A DNA stretch of 64,000 bases from Pseudoalteromonas rubra (GTDB lineage Bacteria > Pseudomonadota > Gammaproteobacteria > Enterobacterales > Alteromonadaceae): positions 3,727,501 through 3,791,500 of the forward strand of contig NZ_CP013611.1 of the NCBI RefSeq assembly GCF_001482385.1. The letters are read 5' to 3'. Every line of letters begins with the position of its first letter. The first letter of the stretch is position 1. A program made the position numbers and the translations under genes. This document shows positions 1 through 9,549 of this stretch, piece by piece. Under the pieces are notes generated by a model that was not told where the DNA came from, ran no database searches, and was given only the letters and a program-made list of their open reading frames with translations.

Positions 1-915
1 ATCCCAATTCTGGATGCGGCGGTCAGTATTGCGTTGGGGATATATGCGCCCTGGGCATTGCCGTTATATCAGGGGCTGAAAACCTATGCTGTGACTGGCA
101 GCTTTGGTGCAGCACTCAAGGCCTACGTTATTTCCAGTGTGACGATTGGTGTTTCTGAAGTGATTGGAGGTGCGTTACCTTTTGAAGCGGGTGGTTTAAC
201 TGCGGTTGCGAATGTTGCTTCTCATGCGATGGTTGGGGGGATCACCTCCGTTCTGCAAGGGGGTAAATTTGGTCATGGTTTTGTCAGCTCGATGGTGACG
301 GCGAGCATGAAAGGGTTTATGAAACCACAAACGGGTGTGTTTGCAGATGCAGTTAAGAGAACCATTATAGCCGGTGTGGTAGGGGGTACTGTTTCTGAAC
401 TGACAGGTGGTAAGTTTGCGAATGGCGCGGTCACTTCAGCTATGCAGTGGTGGTATAATGCAGAGGGTAATCCCTCGTTTCCAGATGCTGATTTATTACC
501 CAAATATGGCATAGATCCTTCATCGGGAGAACCAGTAACAGAAATTCGCTCTAGGTTTGCTAAAAGAGACAATGACCCTGAAGTATTTGAAGTTTCGGCT
601 CATGGTGTAGTGGGTACAAAACATGGCAAGGAAGCAGGATTTATGCTGGTTGGAAGGGACTATAAGACGGGAGATAGTTACTCAGTTCAAATGAGCTTAG
701 AAAATGCGGGGTGGACACCAGGCACACCAATAAAACTGTATGCTTGTTACACAGGTGCATTGGGATCAAATTCATTTGCTCAACACTTGTCTGATGCATT
801 ACAAGTAACGGTAACTGCCCCAACAAATATTGTCTATTTACATGGTGACGGCAGTTATACACATAGGGCGGACGGAAAGTTTGTAACATTTCAGCCACGT
901 AAGGTAGAGGATTAA
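1..915 (+). CDS. RHS-family polymorphic toxin, C-terminal part (5' end outside window)
   Basis: The frame is open from base 1, so this is the 3' part of a longer gene; the TTG at 34 is internal. Codons 1-155 are nearly the same as the pre-toxin region of the complete RHS protein at 2116-9549 (both contain LPLYQGLKTYAVTGSFGAA and end at AMQWWYNAE, base 465 here). After that the two proteins have nothing in common. The tip here is about 150 residues. It has a hydrophobic stretch ending in SAHG (His codon 601-603) and, 48 residues later, a hydrophobic stretch ending in LYACYTG (Cys codon 745-747). This H-G/A-C arrangement is that of clan CD (caspase/C80/CHAT-like) cysteine peptidases. Peptidase activity is inference; the family was not confirmed. 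The next gene starts 3 bases after the stop and is the likely immunity gene. The upstream part could be a full RHS gene or an orphan tip cassette; the window edge hides this. Confidence 0.8.
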   Translation: MPILDAAVSIALGIYAPWALPLYQGLKTYAVTGSFGAALKAYVISSVTIGVSEVIGGALPFEAGGLTAVANVASHAMVGGITSVLQGGKFGHGFVSSMVTASMKGFMKPQTGVFADAVKRTIIAGVVGGTVSELTGGKFANGAVTSAMQWWYNAEGNPSFPDADLLPKYGIDPSSGEPVTEIRSRFAKRDNDPEVFEVSAHGVVGTKHGKEAGFMLVGRDYKTGDSYSVQMSLENAGWTPGTPIKLYACYTGALGSNSFAQHLSDALQVTVTAPTNIVYLHGDGSYTHRADGKFVTFQPRKVED

Positions 916-917
916 AT

Positions 918-1394
918 ATGCAGGTCATTGCACTTTTACTCTTGATATTGCCAGTCGGTATAGCGTTTTCTGCAAGCGACAGGGTCGTTTTGGAGAAGGA
1001 GTGCACTGTTTCTAACTTGGAACATATGACTGAAAATAACGTTAATAATTGCATAGAATTTATGCGTGTATTAAAAGAGGATGACTATAAGAAATTTACT
1101 AAAAAAGCGGTCGAACTGGGGTTTTTATCACCGCTAGTAGATTACTACATTAATCCTCTTTTTGATGACCCCATTGAGTATAAAGAAAGGTTAGTCTATA
1201 GAGGTGCTTATAAATGTTATCCACAACTTGAGAGTTTAGTGTATAGAATTGAAAAAAAGAAGGGCGGAAATGAGCACCTTTTATGGGAGCTCTTGGTGAA
1301 AATGAACAATAGTAAATATAAGTTTGAAAGTCGACAAACACCAAGCTTTAGTTTAGAAGAACTAAGGCAGTTTTTTAGTCGATTTGATTGCTAA
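918..1394 (+). CDS. Putative exported immunity protein for the upstream RHS toxin tip
   Basis: 158 residues; no family recognised. The ATG lies 2 bases after the TAA of the RHS tip, so the two genes are translated as a pair, which is the usual position of an immunity gene in polymorphic toxin loci. The N-terminus (MQVIALLLLILPVGIAFSAS) is a good Sec signal peptide with cleavage near residue 19, so the mature protein should be in the periplasm. The mature part is charged, rich in Lys and Glu, and has Cys in CTV, NNCIE, KCYP and the C-terminal FDC. Base composition is more AT-rich than in the housekeeping genes, as is common for immunity genes. An exported immunity protein fits a toxin that acts in or enters through the periplasm. 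The role is inferred from position only. Confidence 0.6.
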   Translation: MQVIALLLLILPVGIAFSASDRVVLEKECTVSNLEHMTENNVNNCIEFMRVLKEDDYKKFTKKAVELGFLSPLVDYYINPLFDDPIEYKERLVYRGAYKCYPQLESLVYRIEKKKGGNEHLLWELLVKMNNSKYKFESRQTPSFSLEELRQFFSRFDC

Positions 1395-1517
1395 ACTTTA
1401 ACTATGCTGTTGGTATTTATTCGTAAATGCACATATGTGTGGGTTTTGTAAGAATAAGCTTTTTCGCTACTTTTTATGTCTGGCTCTATCCACAATAACA
1501 GAGTTGCTTTAACTGAC

Positions 1518-1561
1518 ATCCGGGTTTAACTGATAACTCAGTGCCCGGATTATTCTTGTTT
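1518..1561 (+). terminator. Probable Rho-independent terminator of the first toxin/immunity pair
   Basis: ATCCGGG (1518-1524) pairs with CCCGGAT (1544-1550), and inside it ACTGA pairs with TCAGT around a 4-base loop. The hairpin is followed by the T-rich TATTCTTGTTT. It lies 124 bases after the immunity gene stop. Confidence 0.55.
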
Positions 1562-1614
1562 CTGCACATGTAACTCAACCCAGTCTAGTACAGCTCATTG
1601 TAAAAACTATATTT

Positions 1615-1870
1615 CCTTAAGGTAATCGACAGAAGTCATACCCTCTAGCGTATAGTGAGAAATATCTAACTATTCACCTTTAGCGTCGTGAATTTGCTAT
1701 CGATGTAAATCTAACACTTCGTTTCGGTAGCTACGACTAAAGCGTTTCACAAATACATTTTGAAAAGGACTGTTAGTCTGAAAAATGCGAGTTTGATGTT
1801 CTGTTTCTGAGCTTAACGACTTCTTGAGTACCAGCTCTAAATTGACATGCGAATGAGCTGAGCGCTTTTA
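1615..1870 (-). pseudogene. Decayed IS3-family transposase (integrase core) relic
   Basis: Read on the minus strand, one frame from about 1870 to 1620 gives segments that fit the end of an IS3-family OrfB integrase core: VNLELVLKKSL in the place of the DNGPE block, then TNSPFQNVFVKRFSRSYRNE, which matches the family pattern PxxPxQNAFIERFNRTYRxEVLD, then HYTLEGMTSVDYL where IS3 elements have RPHxSLGGLTPxEY. The catalytic Asp/Glu context is lost and there are at least two in-frame stops in the second half. No terminal inverted repeats or target duplication were found. It lies between the first immunity gene and the complete RHS gene and marks this spacer as old mobile-element debris. The rest of 1395-2115 shows no gene apart from the hairpin at 1518. 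Confidence 0.6.
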
Positions 1871-2115
1871 AAATGAGCGTTGTAATGTAAAGGTGCAATA
1901 GGTTCTGACTGTTGGTCAACAAGCGGCCTTTTGTTTTTCTGTCGTTGATAAAGTGAATCGTGTGTCTCTCAGTCATTAAATATATCAATATTGTTTCTCA
2001 AATTAATCATTTGTTCATTTTCCTGGTTTAGGTATAATCTCTGCCTGAATTTTGTTCAGAGAGATTGTCTTTTGTTGCGCTAAGGTAAATAAAACCAGTC
2101 AGGGATTTGGAAAAT

Positions 2116-5100
2116 ATGAAAACGATAATACAAATAATAAGTTTATTATTTCTGTTTTCCTCACTGGCACAGGCGAGTGTTGCACAGTCGCCCAGTGTCT
2201 ATGAGGATAGCTCGGGAAATATCTATATTCAGTCGCCTAAGCAGTTTGTCTTAATTGCTGGTGACATTAATGTGCCTTTACACGTCTACCCCACCATGGG
2301 GTTGCTCAAACTAAGATACAGTAACGGCCAGTGGACCCGTGAAGTACTCTCTGAATCACAGTTTAGAGCCATAGAATCTCAGCTGCAGCTGAGTGCCTCG
2401 CTAACAGAGCGTCTGCGCTGGCAAGACATAGATGGTGATGGGACCAGAGATTATGTCCTCTTCACTGATGCATCCTCTTATCATGATGCGAGCCTCATTT
2501 CGATTGGCACCAAATCGGGCGCGATCCGTGCACTTAAGCTGCCGTCGGGTACTAATTTGGCTAACAACTATCAACTTACAGATGTTAACGGTGACGGCCG
2601 ACTAGATGTAAAGTCGGGCTCTGAGGTTTTCCTGGCATCGGCAAATGGTACTTTCTTATATACCGGGCAAGGTGTAGTAGAACCGGCCAGCAAAATAGAT
2701 ACCACTGCGGGCAGCTTTAGAGTAGATGAAACGGGTCAGGCAACTTACACAGTACCCGTAACCTTACCTAAGGGACCTGGCGGCATTAAACCGTCGGTTT
2801 CTATCTCTTATAGCTCTGCTGCAGGCGTCGGTAATGCCGGGTATGGGTGGAATGTCGCAGCCGCTTCAGCCATCACTCGATGTACAAAAAACATTGCCAC
2901 AGACGGTAAACAGCAAGCGGTCAGAATGCAAAAGAACGACGGTTATTGTTTAGATGGTAATCGCCTGATCCTGGTCAGTGGCAGCTATGGTGCCGCAAAC
3001 AGTACCTATCGCACTGAGCTGTCTAATTTTATGACCATTAAAGCAATCGGTACAGATAGCAGTAACACCGGACCTAAAGGTTTTGTTGTTGAATCCAAAG
3101 ATGGTGATACAAAATATTACGGCGACACGTCGTTAAGCAATGACAGTGATGCGTTTGTCAAACCAGCTGGCAGCTCAGCGAAAGGGGCACACACCTGGGC
3201 ACTGAAGCAGGTCAGTGATATTTTCGGCAATAAAATTACCTATCACTACACCACCAATACCAGCCTTGGCTATCACTTGCTGAACTACATTGCTTACGGA
3301 AAGGTCAAAGTTGACTTTGATTACACCGACCGTAATACCCGCCAGTATGGTTACGCCCATGGGGGTAAGGTGGCGAATGTAAAACGCATTTCGGGGATTG
3401 AGGTCACACGCGGCGGTGAGGCATATCGTTACTACAATATCAACGGTGATGGCAGTAAGCATGACTATATTGACAGCATTCAGGAATGTACCTCAATCAG
3501 TTCAGATAAATCATGTAAGTACGCACTTACCTTCGACTATAAAAAAGACACCAGCGATGTTGGGTTTGCGGTGGCAGCAAATCAAACTTCAGGAATAAGA
3601 ACAACGACCTTACTGACCGATTTTAATGGCGATGGTCGCTCAGATTTCTTATATACCAACAGTACGGGGAAAGTACTGAGCGTTAAGATCGCAGGTCATG
3701 ATACAGACGTGATCACCTCAAACCTGAAGTCGGTTAATGATTTTAAACTGACGGATGTGAACGGGGACGGGTATACCGATATTATCTATGCACAAACGTC
3801 GGGCTCGACAACTAAGTGGTATGCAAAGGCCTATCAGCCTGCTACGCAAACGGTGTCGGATATGATCTGTGATGATGGGGTACAACCATACAGCGCAGAA
3901 CTGATGCATGCCGATTATTTAGAAGAAGTCCAGTCGGCAGAGACCGTAAGTAGCGAAGCGTTTTCCCAGCCAGCCAGCCTGAGCCGCACGCAATTGCAGG
4001 GCAGAGGCATTTGTTATCCGCATGAGTATGTGGAAAGGCTTTCTTTCAGCTCGGCTGTGGCACTGGCTCCGGGATATTCAAGCTCCACGATGTTTGTTGA
4101 TATTGACGGTGATGGCTTGTCTGACTGGCTATCTAGCTCCGGTAGAAAGCTGGCGTATCGCAAGAACATAGAGTCCAATAACGCCCTGGGCCGGGATTAC
4201 GGTGCACTTGATTATTTCTATGAGTTTAGTACCGCAGACTTTTCTCCTGACCGAAGCAGCCAGGGGTGCTATTCATCTCATTCCATAGAGCGTAAATTCA
4301 CCAAAAGCGCAGACATTAACGCAGATGGTGTATCAGACTTCATTGTCAGGCTAAAAACCAGTTATGGCCCCATGCACAGTCAGGCTGGGTGTCCGGGCTC
4401 TCGTACGGCTTATAAATATAAGCTGCTGCTGAGTAAAGGCACAGATGAATACAGTAAATTCGACTATGACTTCAGTGGTGTGGAAGACATTCGGTTTGCA
4501 GACTTAAATGGCGATGGCTTGTCTGATCTGGTGTTTGCTAAAAACAGTGGCTGGCAGTATCGCCTGGGTACTGGCAATGCGACCGCACCGTTACAATCAG
4601 CAAAAAGCTTGTCGATCCTCTCTGCAAAAATGGGCACAGCGAGTTACCGTGGGAATGTCCACTTTGCTGATGTCAACCAGGATAATATTGCTGATATCAT
4701 CGCGCTTAACCATGCTCAAGTGGTGGATCGTGAAGGATATTGTCGTTGGGTAGGGGATGGCCTTCCTCATGGCATTGAACCTGAAGTACCGGCGTTGGCT
4801 GAGGAGGTGGGAACTGCTTCGTGGCAAAATTGTGGTACGGGCTATGTCTGGGTCGATACAACCTATACCGATGGGGTGCAGGCCACCGTCTGGACAGGGA
4901 AAACAACCAGCGCCACGAGTATTGGCTACACTGCAATCAAACTGGGTGGTGAATTAAAGGGCACCGGCCATACGCTTAAAATTGGTGACATAGATGGTGA
5001 TGGCCTGGTTGATGTGTTGCGCAGTAGTACTGCTACAACGTCCAATGCAACCTTTGCGCATTATCGTAATACAATGCTGAGCGCCAGCGTTGCCTCGCAT

Positions 5101-8100
5101 AAGTTGACTAAAGTCACCACTGGTTTCGGTGTTGAAACTGACATTAACTATAAGAAAATATCAGACGACGCGGTGTACACCCATTTACCGGCGTTTAATA
5201 CCTTAGGTAAGGTGAATGCGAACTTCTTCTCACCAAAATTTGGTATGTGGCTGGTTAGCAGTGTCTATTCAGATTCTAATGGCAGTGGTTCATCGGCCCA
5301 GCAAGTGGGTGTTAAATACAAATACTCCGGGTTTAAGATTGATAAACTGGGGCGTGGGCCTCAGGGCTTCTATGAAATAGAAACCACCGATCCACAAACG
5401 AACATCAAAACGACGACGCGCTATCACCAGAGCTGGCCACTGACGGGTAAGCCTCAGTTCACCAAATCTTATGCCGGCGATAACCTGATCACGCATGCAA
5501 CCTCTACTTTTAGACAGCATACCGATAAGCTGGGCTCACTCTTTGTTTATCTTCGTCACAGCGATGAAAAAGGCTGGCAGGTAGGCTCTGACGGTACCCG
5601 CCGTCCCATCAAGCGTATTATGGTGACCAACAGTTATGACTCAGGACTGACCGACAAGTGGGGTAACCTGACGAGCAATACTACGGCGACCTATATGCCA
5701 ACGGGAAGTGGCCAGGATAGCTGGACTGTGGCGCACATCACCAGTTCAACCAACGCTTATTACACAGGTGCGGACTATCTGAGATATGGGCGCTTAAAGT
5801 CGAGCTCGGTGAGACAGTTGCAATATGCTAAGCAGGGTCTGTCTTATTCTAATTTGACTCGTAAAACGGAGTTTACTTACTACGATAACTTGATGCTGAA
5901 AAGCGAAACCGTCGCCCCAGAATGTGCCGGCAGTTCGACTAGCCGTAATAATGTAAACCACTGTGATGCCAGTAATAAGTACACCAAAACAAAGCACTAC
6001 GATGCGTTTGGTAATGTGAAGCAAATTGATGTCACTGTGGGCTCAGAGACACGCTCTAGTTATACCCAGTATGACAGCACGGGCGAGCTGGTTATCAGAA
6101 AGGCGAATGCGCTGAATCAGGCTGTTACGTATCTGTATAACGGTGTCAGTAATCCGGATGGGCGCATTGAGTCTGTCACAGAAACCAGCGCTAACGGTGT
6201 ATCTAAAACACAGCTTCTGAACCAGTGGGGAGAAGCGGCAGAGACCCGTTTTGCGAACGGGACTTATCAGAAGAGTGAAACCTTATCCTGTGGCAGCAGC
6301 TCGCTGTGCTCATCGGTGAGTGGACACTACTATACAAAATCAACTCAGTCTGGCATTGCTGCGCAGTATCAGGTGTTTGATAGATATGGCCGCAATGTAC
6401 GTAATACCAAAGCACTGGTCGATGGCAGTGTGGCGTACGAGGATATCACCTACGACCGACATAACAACCCGATAACCAAGACATTACCATATAAATCGGG
6501 AGAGACTAAGTACACGATCAGATACGCATTTGATGGTTACAACCGGCTAGAAAAAACCACTATGCCCAGTGGTAAAGTAACAAATGTTGAATATCTGGGT
6601 CATTTAACTCGTACCACGGACGTGGGCGGTAGTAATGATGGCTACAGCGCAGTTAGCTATAAACGTGATGAGTTACAAGATGTATTAGGCAGAACGCTAT
6701 ATAATACAGATCCTTATACAGGTTCTAGCTCTGACAACGTAAATCGTGTCAAATTTGACTATAACGCGTTTGGCGATATCGTGAGCACGACGAATGCGGT
6801 CTACAATAGCAGCACTCGGCAGTTTAAAAACACCGTAACCACAACGCACTACGACCGTTATGGTAGAAAAATCAAGGTGGAAGATCCCAGCCGGGGGACC
6901 TGGCAGTTGTATTACAACGGCTTTGGAGAAGTGGTTAAAGAGGTCAATGGTCGCTCTGAAACAAAAGAGACTTTCTATACTAAGCTGGGTCAGGTATCAC
7001 GTACCGTTCAGCTGGATAAAACCGTATCTGGCCGCTCATTGGTCAGCTGTAATGTGTATGGCAACAGCAAATCTGCGCATAACATTGGTAAACTGACAGA
7101 CTCTTATCAGTTCCGTGTGACAGGCTCAGCGCCAAGCTGCGAAAACTTAATTGCCAACAACACAGCAAGTATCAGTAAGCACTATACCTTTGATGACTTA
7201 GGCCGTCCTGAAAGCAGTGTAACTAAAAATGCGGGTGGTGAGTTTAAGACTGTTTCCAGCTATAACAGCCTGGGTCAGGTTAGTCAGATGGCATTGCCAA
7301 ACGGCATGTTTGTGAAGTCGTATTACACGAACGGTCAGTTGCGCAGTAACTATGATGTCGCCACGAATAAGTTGTTGAGCAAAATTGAGCGCGTTGATGC
7401 ACAAGGTCGGGTGACACAGCAGACGTTTGCAGGTGGGGTATCCCGGACTCAGTCGTTTGAAAACGACAGTGCCTTTATTGACTCAATTTCTATTTCAAAC
7501 GCGACTCAGACGCTGTATACGGTGAATTATAAGCATGATATCCGTGGCACCACGCGTCATCGTATCAGTCAGTATTATGAGCCGGGCGTCGGCAATGACT
7601 CGTTCAAATTTACCGAGTCTTTTGGTTATGAAAATAACGGTCTGCAGCGTCTCAAAACCCGTACAGTAAGCCATGCCAGCACCCGTTATGGTGTTTCATT
7701 GCGCCTGGCCAATCAAACCTACAGCTATGATGCCTATGGCAATATCAAAACCAACACCAATGTAGGCACTTACAACTATACGAATACCAATAATCCGTAT
7801 CAGCTGACATCTGTTTCCGGGGCAAGTGGTAAGCGCAGCTACAGTATGTCTTATGATAGCCATGGCAACATTGTTAATGATGGTCAGCGTCGTTTTTACT
7901 ACACCCAGTTTGATAAGCCTTATAAGATCACCAAGGACAATAATACCTTTACTGAATTCCGGTATGACGAAGCGGGTCATCGTTATTACCGTAAAGACGT
8001 ACAACTGGTGAATGGCAGTTCACAAACGAAACAGGTGTACTATATTGGTAAGGTCTATGAGCTGATCAAACAGTCAGGCGGTAAAAACAGCAGTGGTAGT

Positions 8101-9549
8101 GCTTTGCCATCACAAATTGAGCATCGCTGGTATGCTGGTGGCGTGGTGATCAGTCAGGTTGAGGGTCAGGCACAAAAAACTCAGGTTGCACACAGCGATA
8201 TGTTGGGCTCAACCGTGCTGGTGACCAATGACAGCGGCAGTGCAATTGCGCAGTATATTTATGACCCCTGGGGTAAACAGCAGCGGGTGTATGCGGCTTC
8301 TGAAATGGGCAGCAGCCTGTTACCATTGACACAGATGCGCGCCTTTACCGGGCACGAGCAGGTAGATCAGCTCGATATCATACATATGAACGGACGTATC
8401 TATGATGCCAATCTGGGTCGATTCCTGCAGGCCGATCCGTTTATTCAGTTTCCGGGCGTAACGCAAAGCCATAACCGTTACAGCTATGTGCTGAATAACC
8501 CATTGACTTACAACGACCCAAGCGGTTACTTCCTGAAGAAGTTAATGAAGATCACGGGGCTGAGCTCTCTACTTAAAGCCATCGCGAAGATCCCAATTCT
8601 GGATGCGGCAGTCAGTATTGCGTTGGGGATATATGCGCCCTGGGCATTGCCGTTATATCAGGGGCTGAAAACCTATGCAGTAACGGGGAGTTTTGGTGCA
8701 GCACTCAAGGCCTATGTTATCTCTAGTGTTACGATTGGGATTTCTGAGGCCATAGGTACTGCCCTGCCATTTGAGACGGGAGGGCTAACCTCATTGGCCA
8801 ATGTGGCTTCCCATGCCATGGTTGGTGGGATCACCTCCGTTCTACAAGGTGGGAAATTTGGTCATGGTTTTGTCAGCTCAATGGTCACGGCGAGTATGAA
8901 AGGCTTTATGAACCCTAAGACCTCGAATTTTGGTAATGCTTATACCCGTACCATCATCGCAGGCTTGGTAGGGGGCACAGTGTCTGAACTAACCGGTGGT
9001 AAGTTTGCTAACGGTGCGGTCACTTCAGCTATGCAGTGGTGGTACAATGCTGAGAAAGGTGGCTTAATTGAAGAGGCCAAAAAGAATGCTCGGGCCCTCA
9101 GGGAGCATATAGGCAACCTCAATACTAAAGATCGAGTTGATAGAGCGCGCATTGCGGCACTTGCAAAAGAGTTTGGCTACATCAAAGGCGATGGTGCACA
9201 AACAATTCGTAGTGCAAGTACTGCAAACATTCACAAACTGGCTATGATGAAAGCGCTTGAACCTGGATTGATAAAGGAAATGATGCCGTACGCTACGAAA
9301 ATCATCAGTGGAGGAACGACTATGACAGGAGACCCATTGGGTACCCTTGCAACGGCTGTTGGTCCGGTTGCCCCACAAGCGGGTTTCTTTGGACAGGCAA
9401 GAGGTATACTGGGTGTCTGGGATGCAACGTTGACTGCTGATCAATACTACAATAAGTCGAATGGTTTTATGCAGGTGATTCACGATATCGAAACCTCTTA
9501 TATCAATGAAGTCGCACCGAAATGTGGGGAAACCATGCGATGCTGGTAA
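2116..9549 (+). CDS. Giant exported SpvB/RHS-repeat polymorphic toxin
   Basis: 2477 residues from the ATG at 2116, which has AGGGA 10 bases upstream; a TTG three codons earlier is less likely. Order: Sec signal peptide (1-24, IIQIISLLFLFSSLAQAS); FG-GAP/VCBS calcium-type repeats (DVNGDGRLDV near 155, DFNGDGRSDF near 502, DVNGDGYTDI near 547, DIDGDGLSDW near 661, DLNGDGLSDL near 795, DIDGDGLVDV near 957) interleaved with an SpvB/TcaC-type domain starting near 190; YD/RHS repeats about 1290-2090; RHS core signature near 2100-2137 (LGRFLQADPF, RYSYVLNNPLTYNDPSG); a hydrophobic pre-toxin region 2138-2312; and a 165-residue tip from KGGLIEEAK onward. RHS shells of this kind enclose and self-cleave a C-terminal toxin. 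The tip matches no family I recognise. A Sec signal rather than a PAAR or VgrG adaptor suggests export through the periplasm. The candidate immunity gene overlaps the last 10 bases. Confidence 0.9.
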   Translation: MKTIIQIISLLFLFSSLAQASVAQSPSVYEDSSGNIYIQSPKQFVLIAGDINVPLHVYPTMGLLKLRYSNGQWTREVLSESQFRAIESQLQLSASLTERLRWQDIDGDGTRDYVLFTDASSYHDASLISIGTKSGAIRALKLPSGTNLANNYQLTDVNGDGRLDVKSGSEVFLASANGTFLYTGQGVVEPASKIDTTAGSFRVDETGQATYTVPVTLPKGPGGIKPSVSISYSSAAGVGNAGYGWNVAAASAITRCTKNIATDGKQQAVRMQKNDGYCLDGNRLILVSGSYGAANSTYRTELSNFMTIKAIGTDSSNTGPKGFVVESKDGDTKYYGDTSLSNDSDAFVKPAGSSAKGAHTWALKQVSDIFGNKITYHYTTNTSLGYHLLNYIAYGKVKVDFDYTDRNTRQYGYAHGGKVANVKRISGIEVTRGGEAYRYYNINGDGSKHDYIDSIQECTSISSDKSCKYALTFDYKKDTSDVGFAVAANQTSGIRTTTLLTDFNGDGRSDFLYTNSTGKVLSVKIAGHDTDVITSNLKSVNDFKLTDVNGDGYTDIIYAQTSGSTTKWYAKAYQPATQTVSDMICDDGVQPYSAELMHADYLEEVQSAETVSSEAFSQPASLSRTQLQGRGICYPHEYVERLSFSSAVALAPGYSSSTMFVDIDGDGLSDWLSSSGRKLAYRKNIESNNALGRDYGALDYFYEFSTADFSPDRSSQGCYSSHSIERKFTKSADINADGVSDFIVRLKTSYGPMHSQAGCPGSRTAYKYKLLLSKGTDEYSKFDYDFSGVEDIRFADLNGDGLSDLVFAKNSGWQYRLGTGNATAPLQSAKSLSILSAKMGTASYRGNVHFADVNQDNIADIIALNHAQVVDREGYCRWVGDGLPHGIEPEVPALAEEVGTASWQNCGTGYVWVDTTYTDGVQATVWTGKTTSATSIGYTAIKLGGELKGTGHTLKIGDIDGDGLVDVLRSSTATTSNATFAHYRNTMLSASVASHKLTKVTTGFGVETDINYKKISDDAVYTHLPAFNTLGKVNANFFSPKFGMWLVSSVYSDSNGSGSSAQQVGVKYKYSGFKIDKLGRGPQGFYEIETTDPQTNIKTTTRYHQSWPLTGKPQFTKSYAGDNLITHATSTFRQHTDKLGSLFVYLRHSDEKGWQVGSDGTRRPIKRIMVTNSYDSGLTDKWGNLTSNTTATYMPTGSGQDSWTVAHITSSTNAYYTGADYLRYGRLKSSSVRQLQYAKQGLSYSNLTRKTEFTYYDNLMLKSETVAPECAGSSTSRNNVNHCDASNKYTKTKHYDAFGNVKQIDVTVGSETRSSYTQYDSTGELVIRKANALNQAVTYLYNGVSNPDGRIESVTETSANGVSKTQLLNQWGEAAETRFANGTYQKSETLSCGSSSLCSSVSGHYYTKSTQSGIAAQYQVFDRYGRNVRNTKALVDGSVAYEDITYDRHNNPITKTLPYKSGETKYTIRYAFDGYNRLEKTTMPSGKVTNVEYLGHLTRTTDVGGSNDGYSAVSYKRDELQDVLGRTLYNTDPYTGSSSDNVNRVKFDYNAFGDIVSTTNAVYNSSTRQFKNTVTTTHYDRYGRKIKVEDPSRGTWQLYYNGFGEVVKEVNGRSETKETFYTKLGQVSRTVQLDKTVSGRSLVSCNVYGNSKSAHNIGKLTDSYQFRVTGSAPSCENLIANNTASISKHYTFDDLGRPESSVTKNAGGEFKTVSSYNSLGQVSQMALPNGMFVKSYYTNGQLRSNYDVATNKLLSKIERVDAQGRVTQQTFAGGVSRTQSFENDSAFIDSISISNATQTLYTVNYKHDIRGTTRHRISQYYEPGVGNDSFKFTESFGYENNGLQRLKTRTVSHASTRYGVSLRLANQTYSYDAYGNIKTNTNVGTYNYTNTNNPYQLTSVSGASGKRSYSMSYDSHGNIVNDGQRRFYYTQFDKPYKITKDNNTFTEFRYDEAGHRYYRKDVQLVNGSSQTKQVYYIGKVYELIKQSGGKNSSGSALPSQIEHRWYAGGVVISQVEGQAQKTQVAHSDMLGSTVLVTNDSGSAIAQYIYDPWGKQQRVYAASEMGSSLLPLTQMRAFTGHEQVDQLDIIHMNGRIYDANLGRFLQADPFIQFPGVTQSHNRYSYVLNNPLTYNDPSGYFLKKLMKITGLSSLLKAIAKIPILDAAVSIALGIYAPWALPLYQGLKTYAVTGSFGAALKAYVISSVTIGISEAIGTALPFETGGLTSLANVASHAMVGGITSVLQGGKFGHGFVSSMVTASMKGFMNPKTSNFGNAYTRTIIAGLVGGTVSELTGGKFANGAVTSAMQWWYNAEKGGLIEEAKKNARALREHIGNLNTKDRVDRARIAALAKEFGYIKGDGAQTIRSASTANIHKLAMMKALEPGLIKEMMPYATKIISGGTTMTGDPLGTLATAVGPVAPQAGFFGQARGILGVWDATLTADQYYNKSNGFMQVIHDIETSYINEVAPKCGETMRCW

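Noticed and set aside
641..1054. 137-codon minus-strand frame opposite the first RHS tip
   Set aside because: It runs antisense through the end of the toxin tip and the start of the immunity gene, both of which have strong support.
1773..1988. 71-codon minus-strand frame upstream of the large RHS gene
   Set aside because: It overlaps the IS3 relic in a different frame; the transposase-like residues are in the neighbouring frame, so this frame is not a gene.
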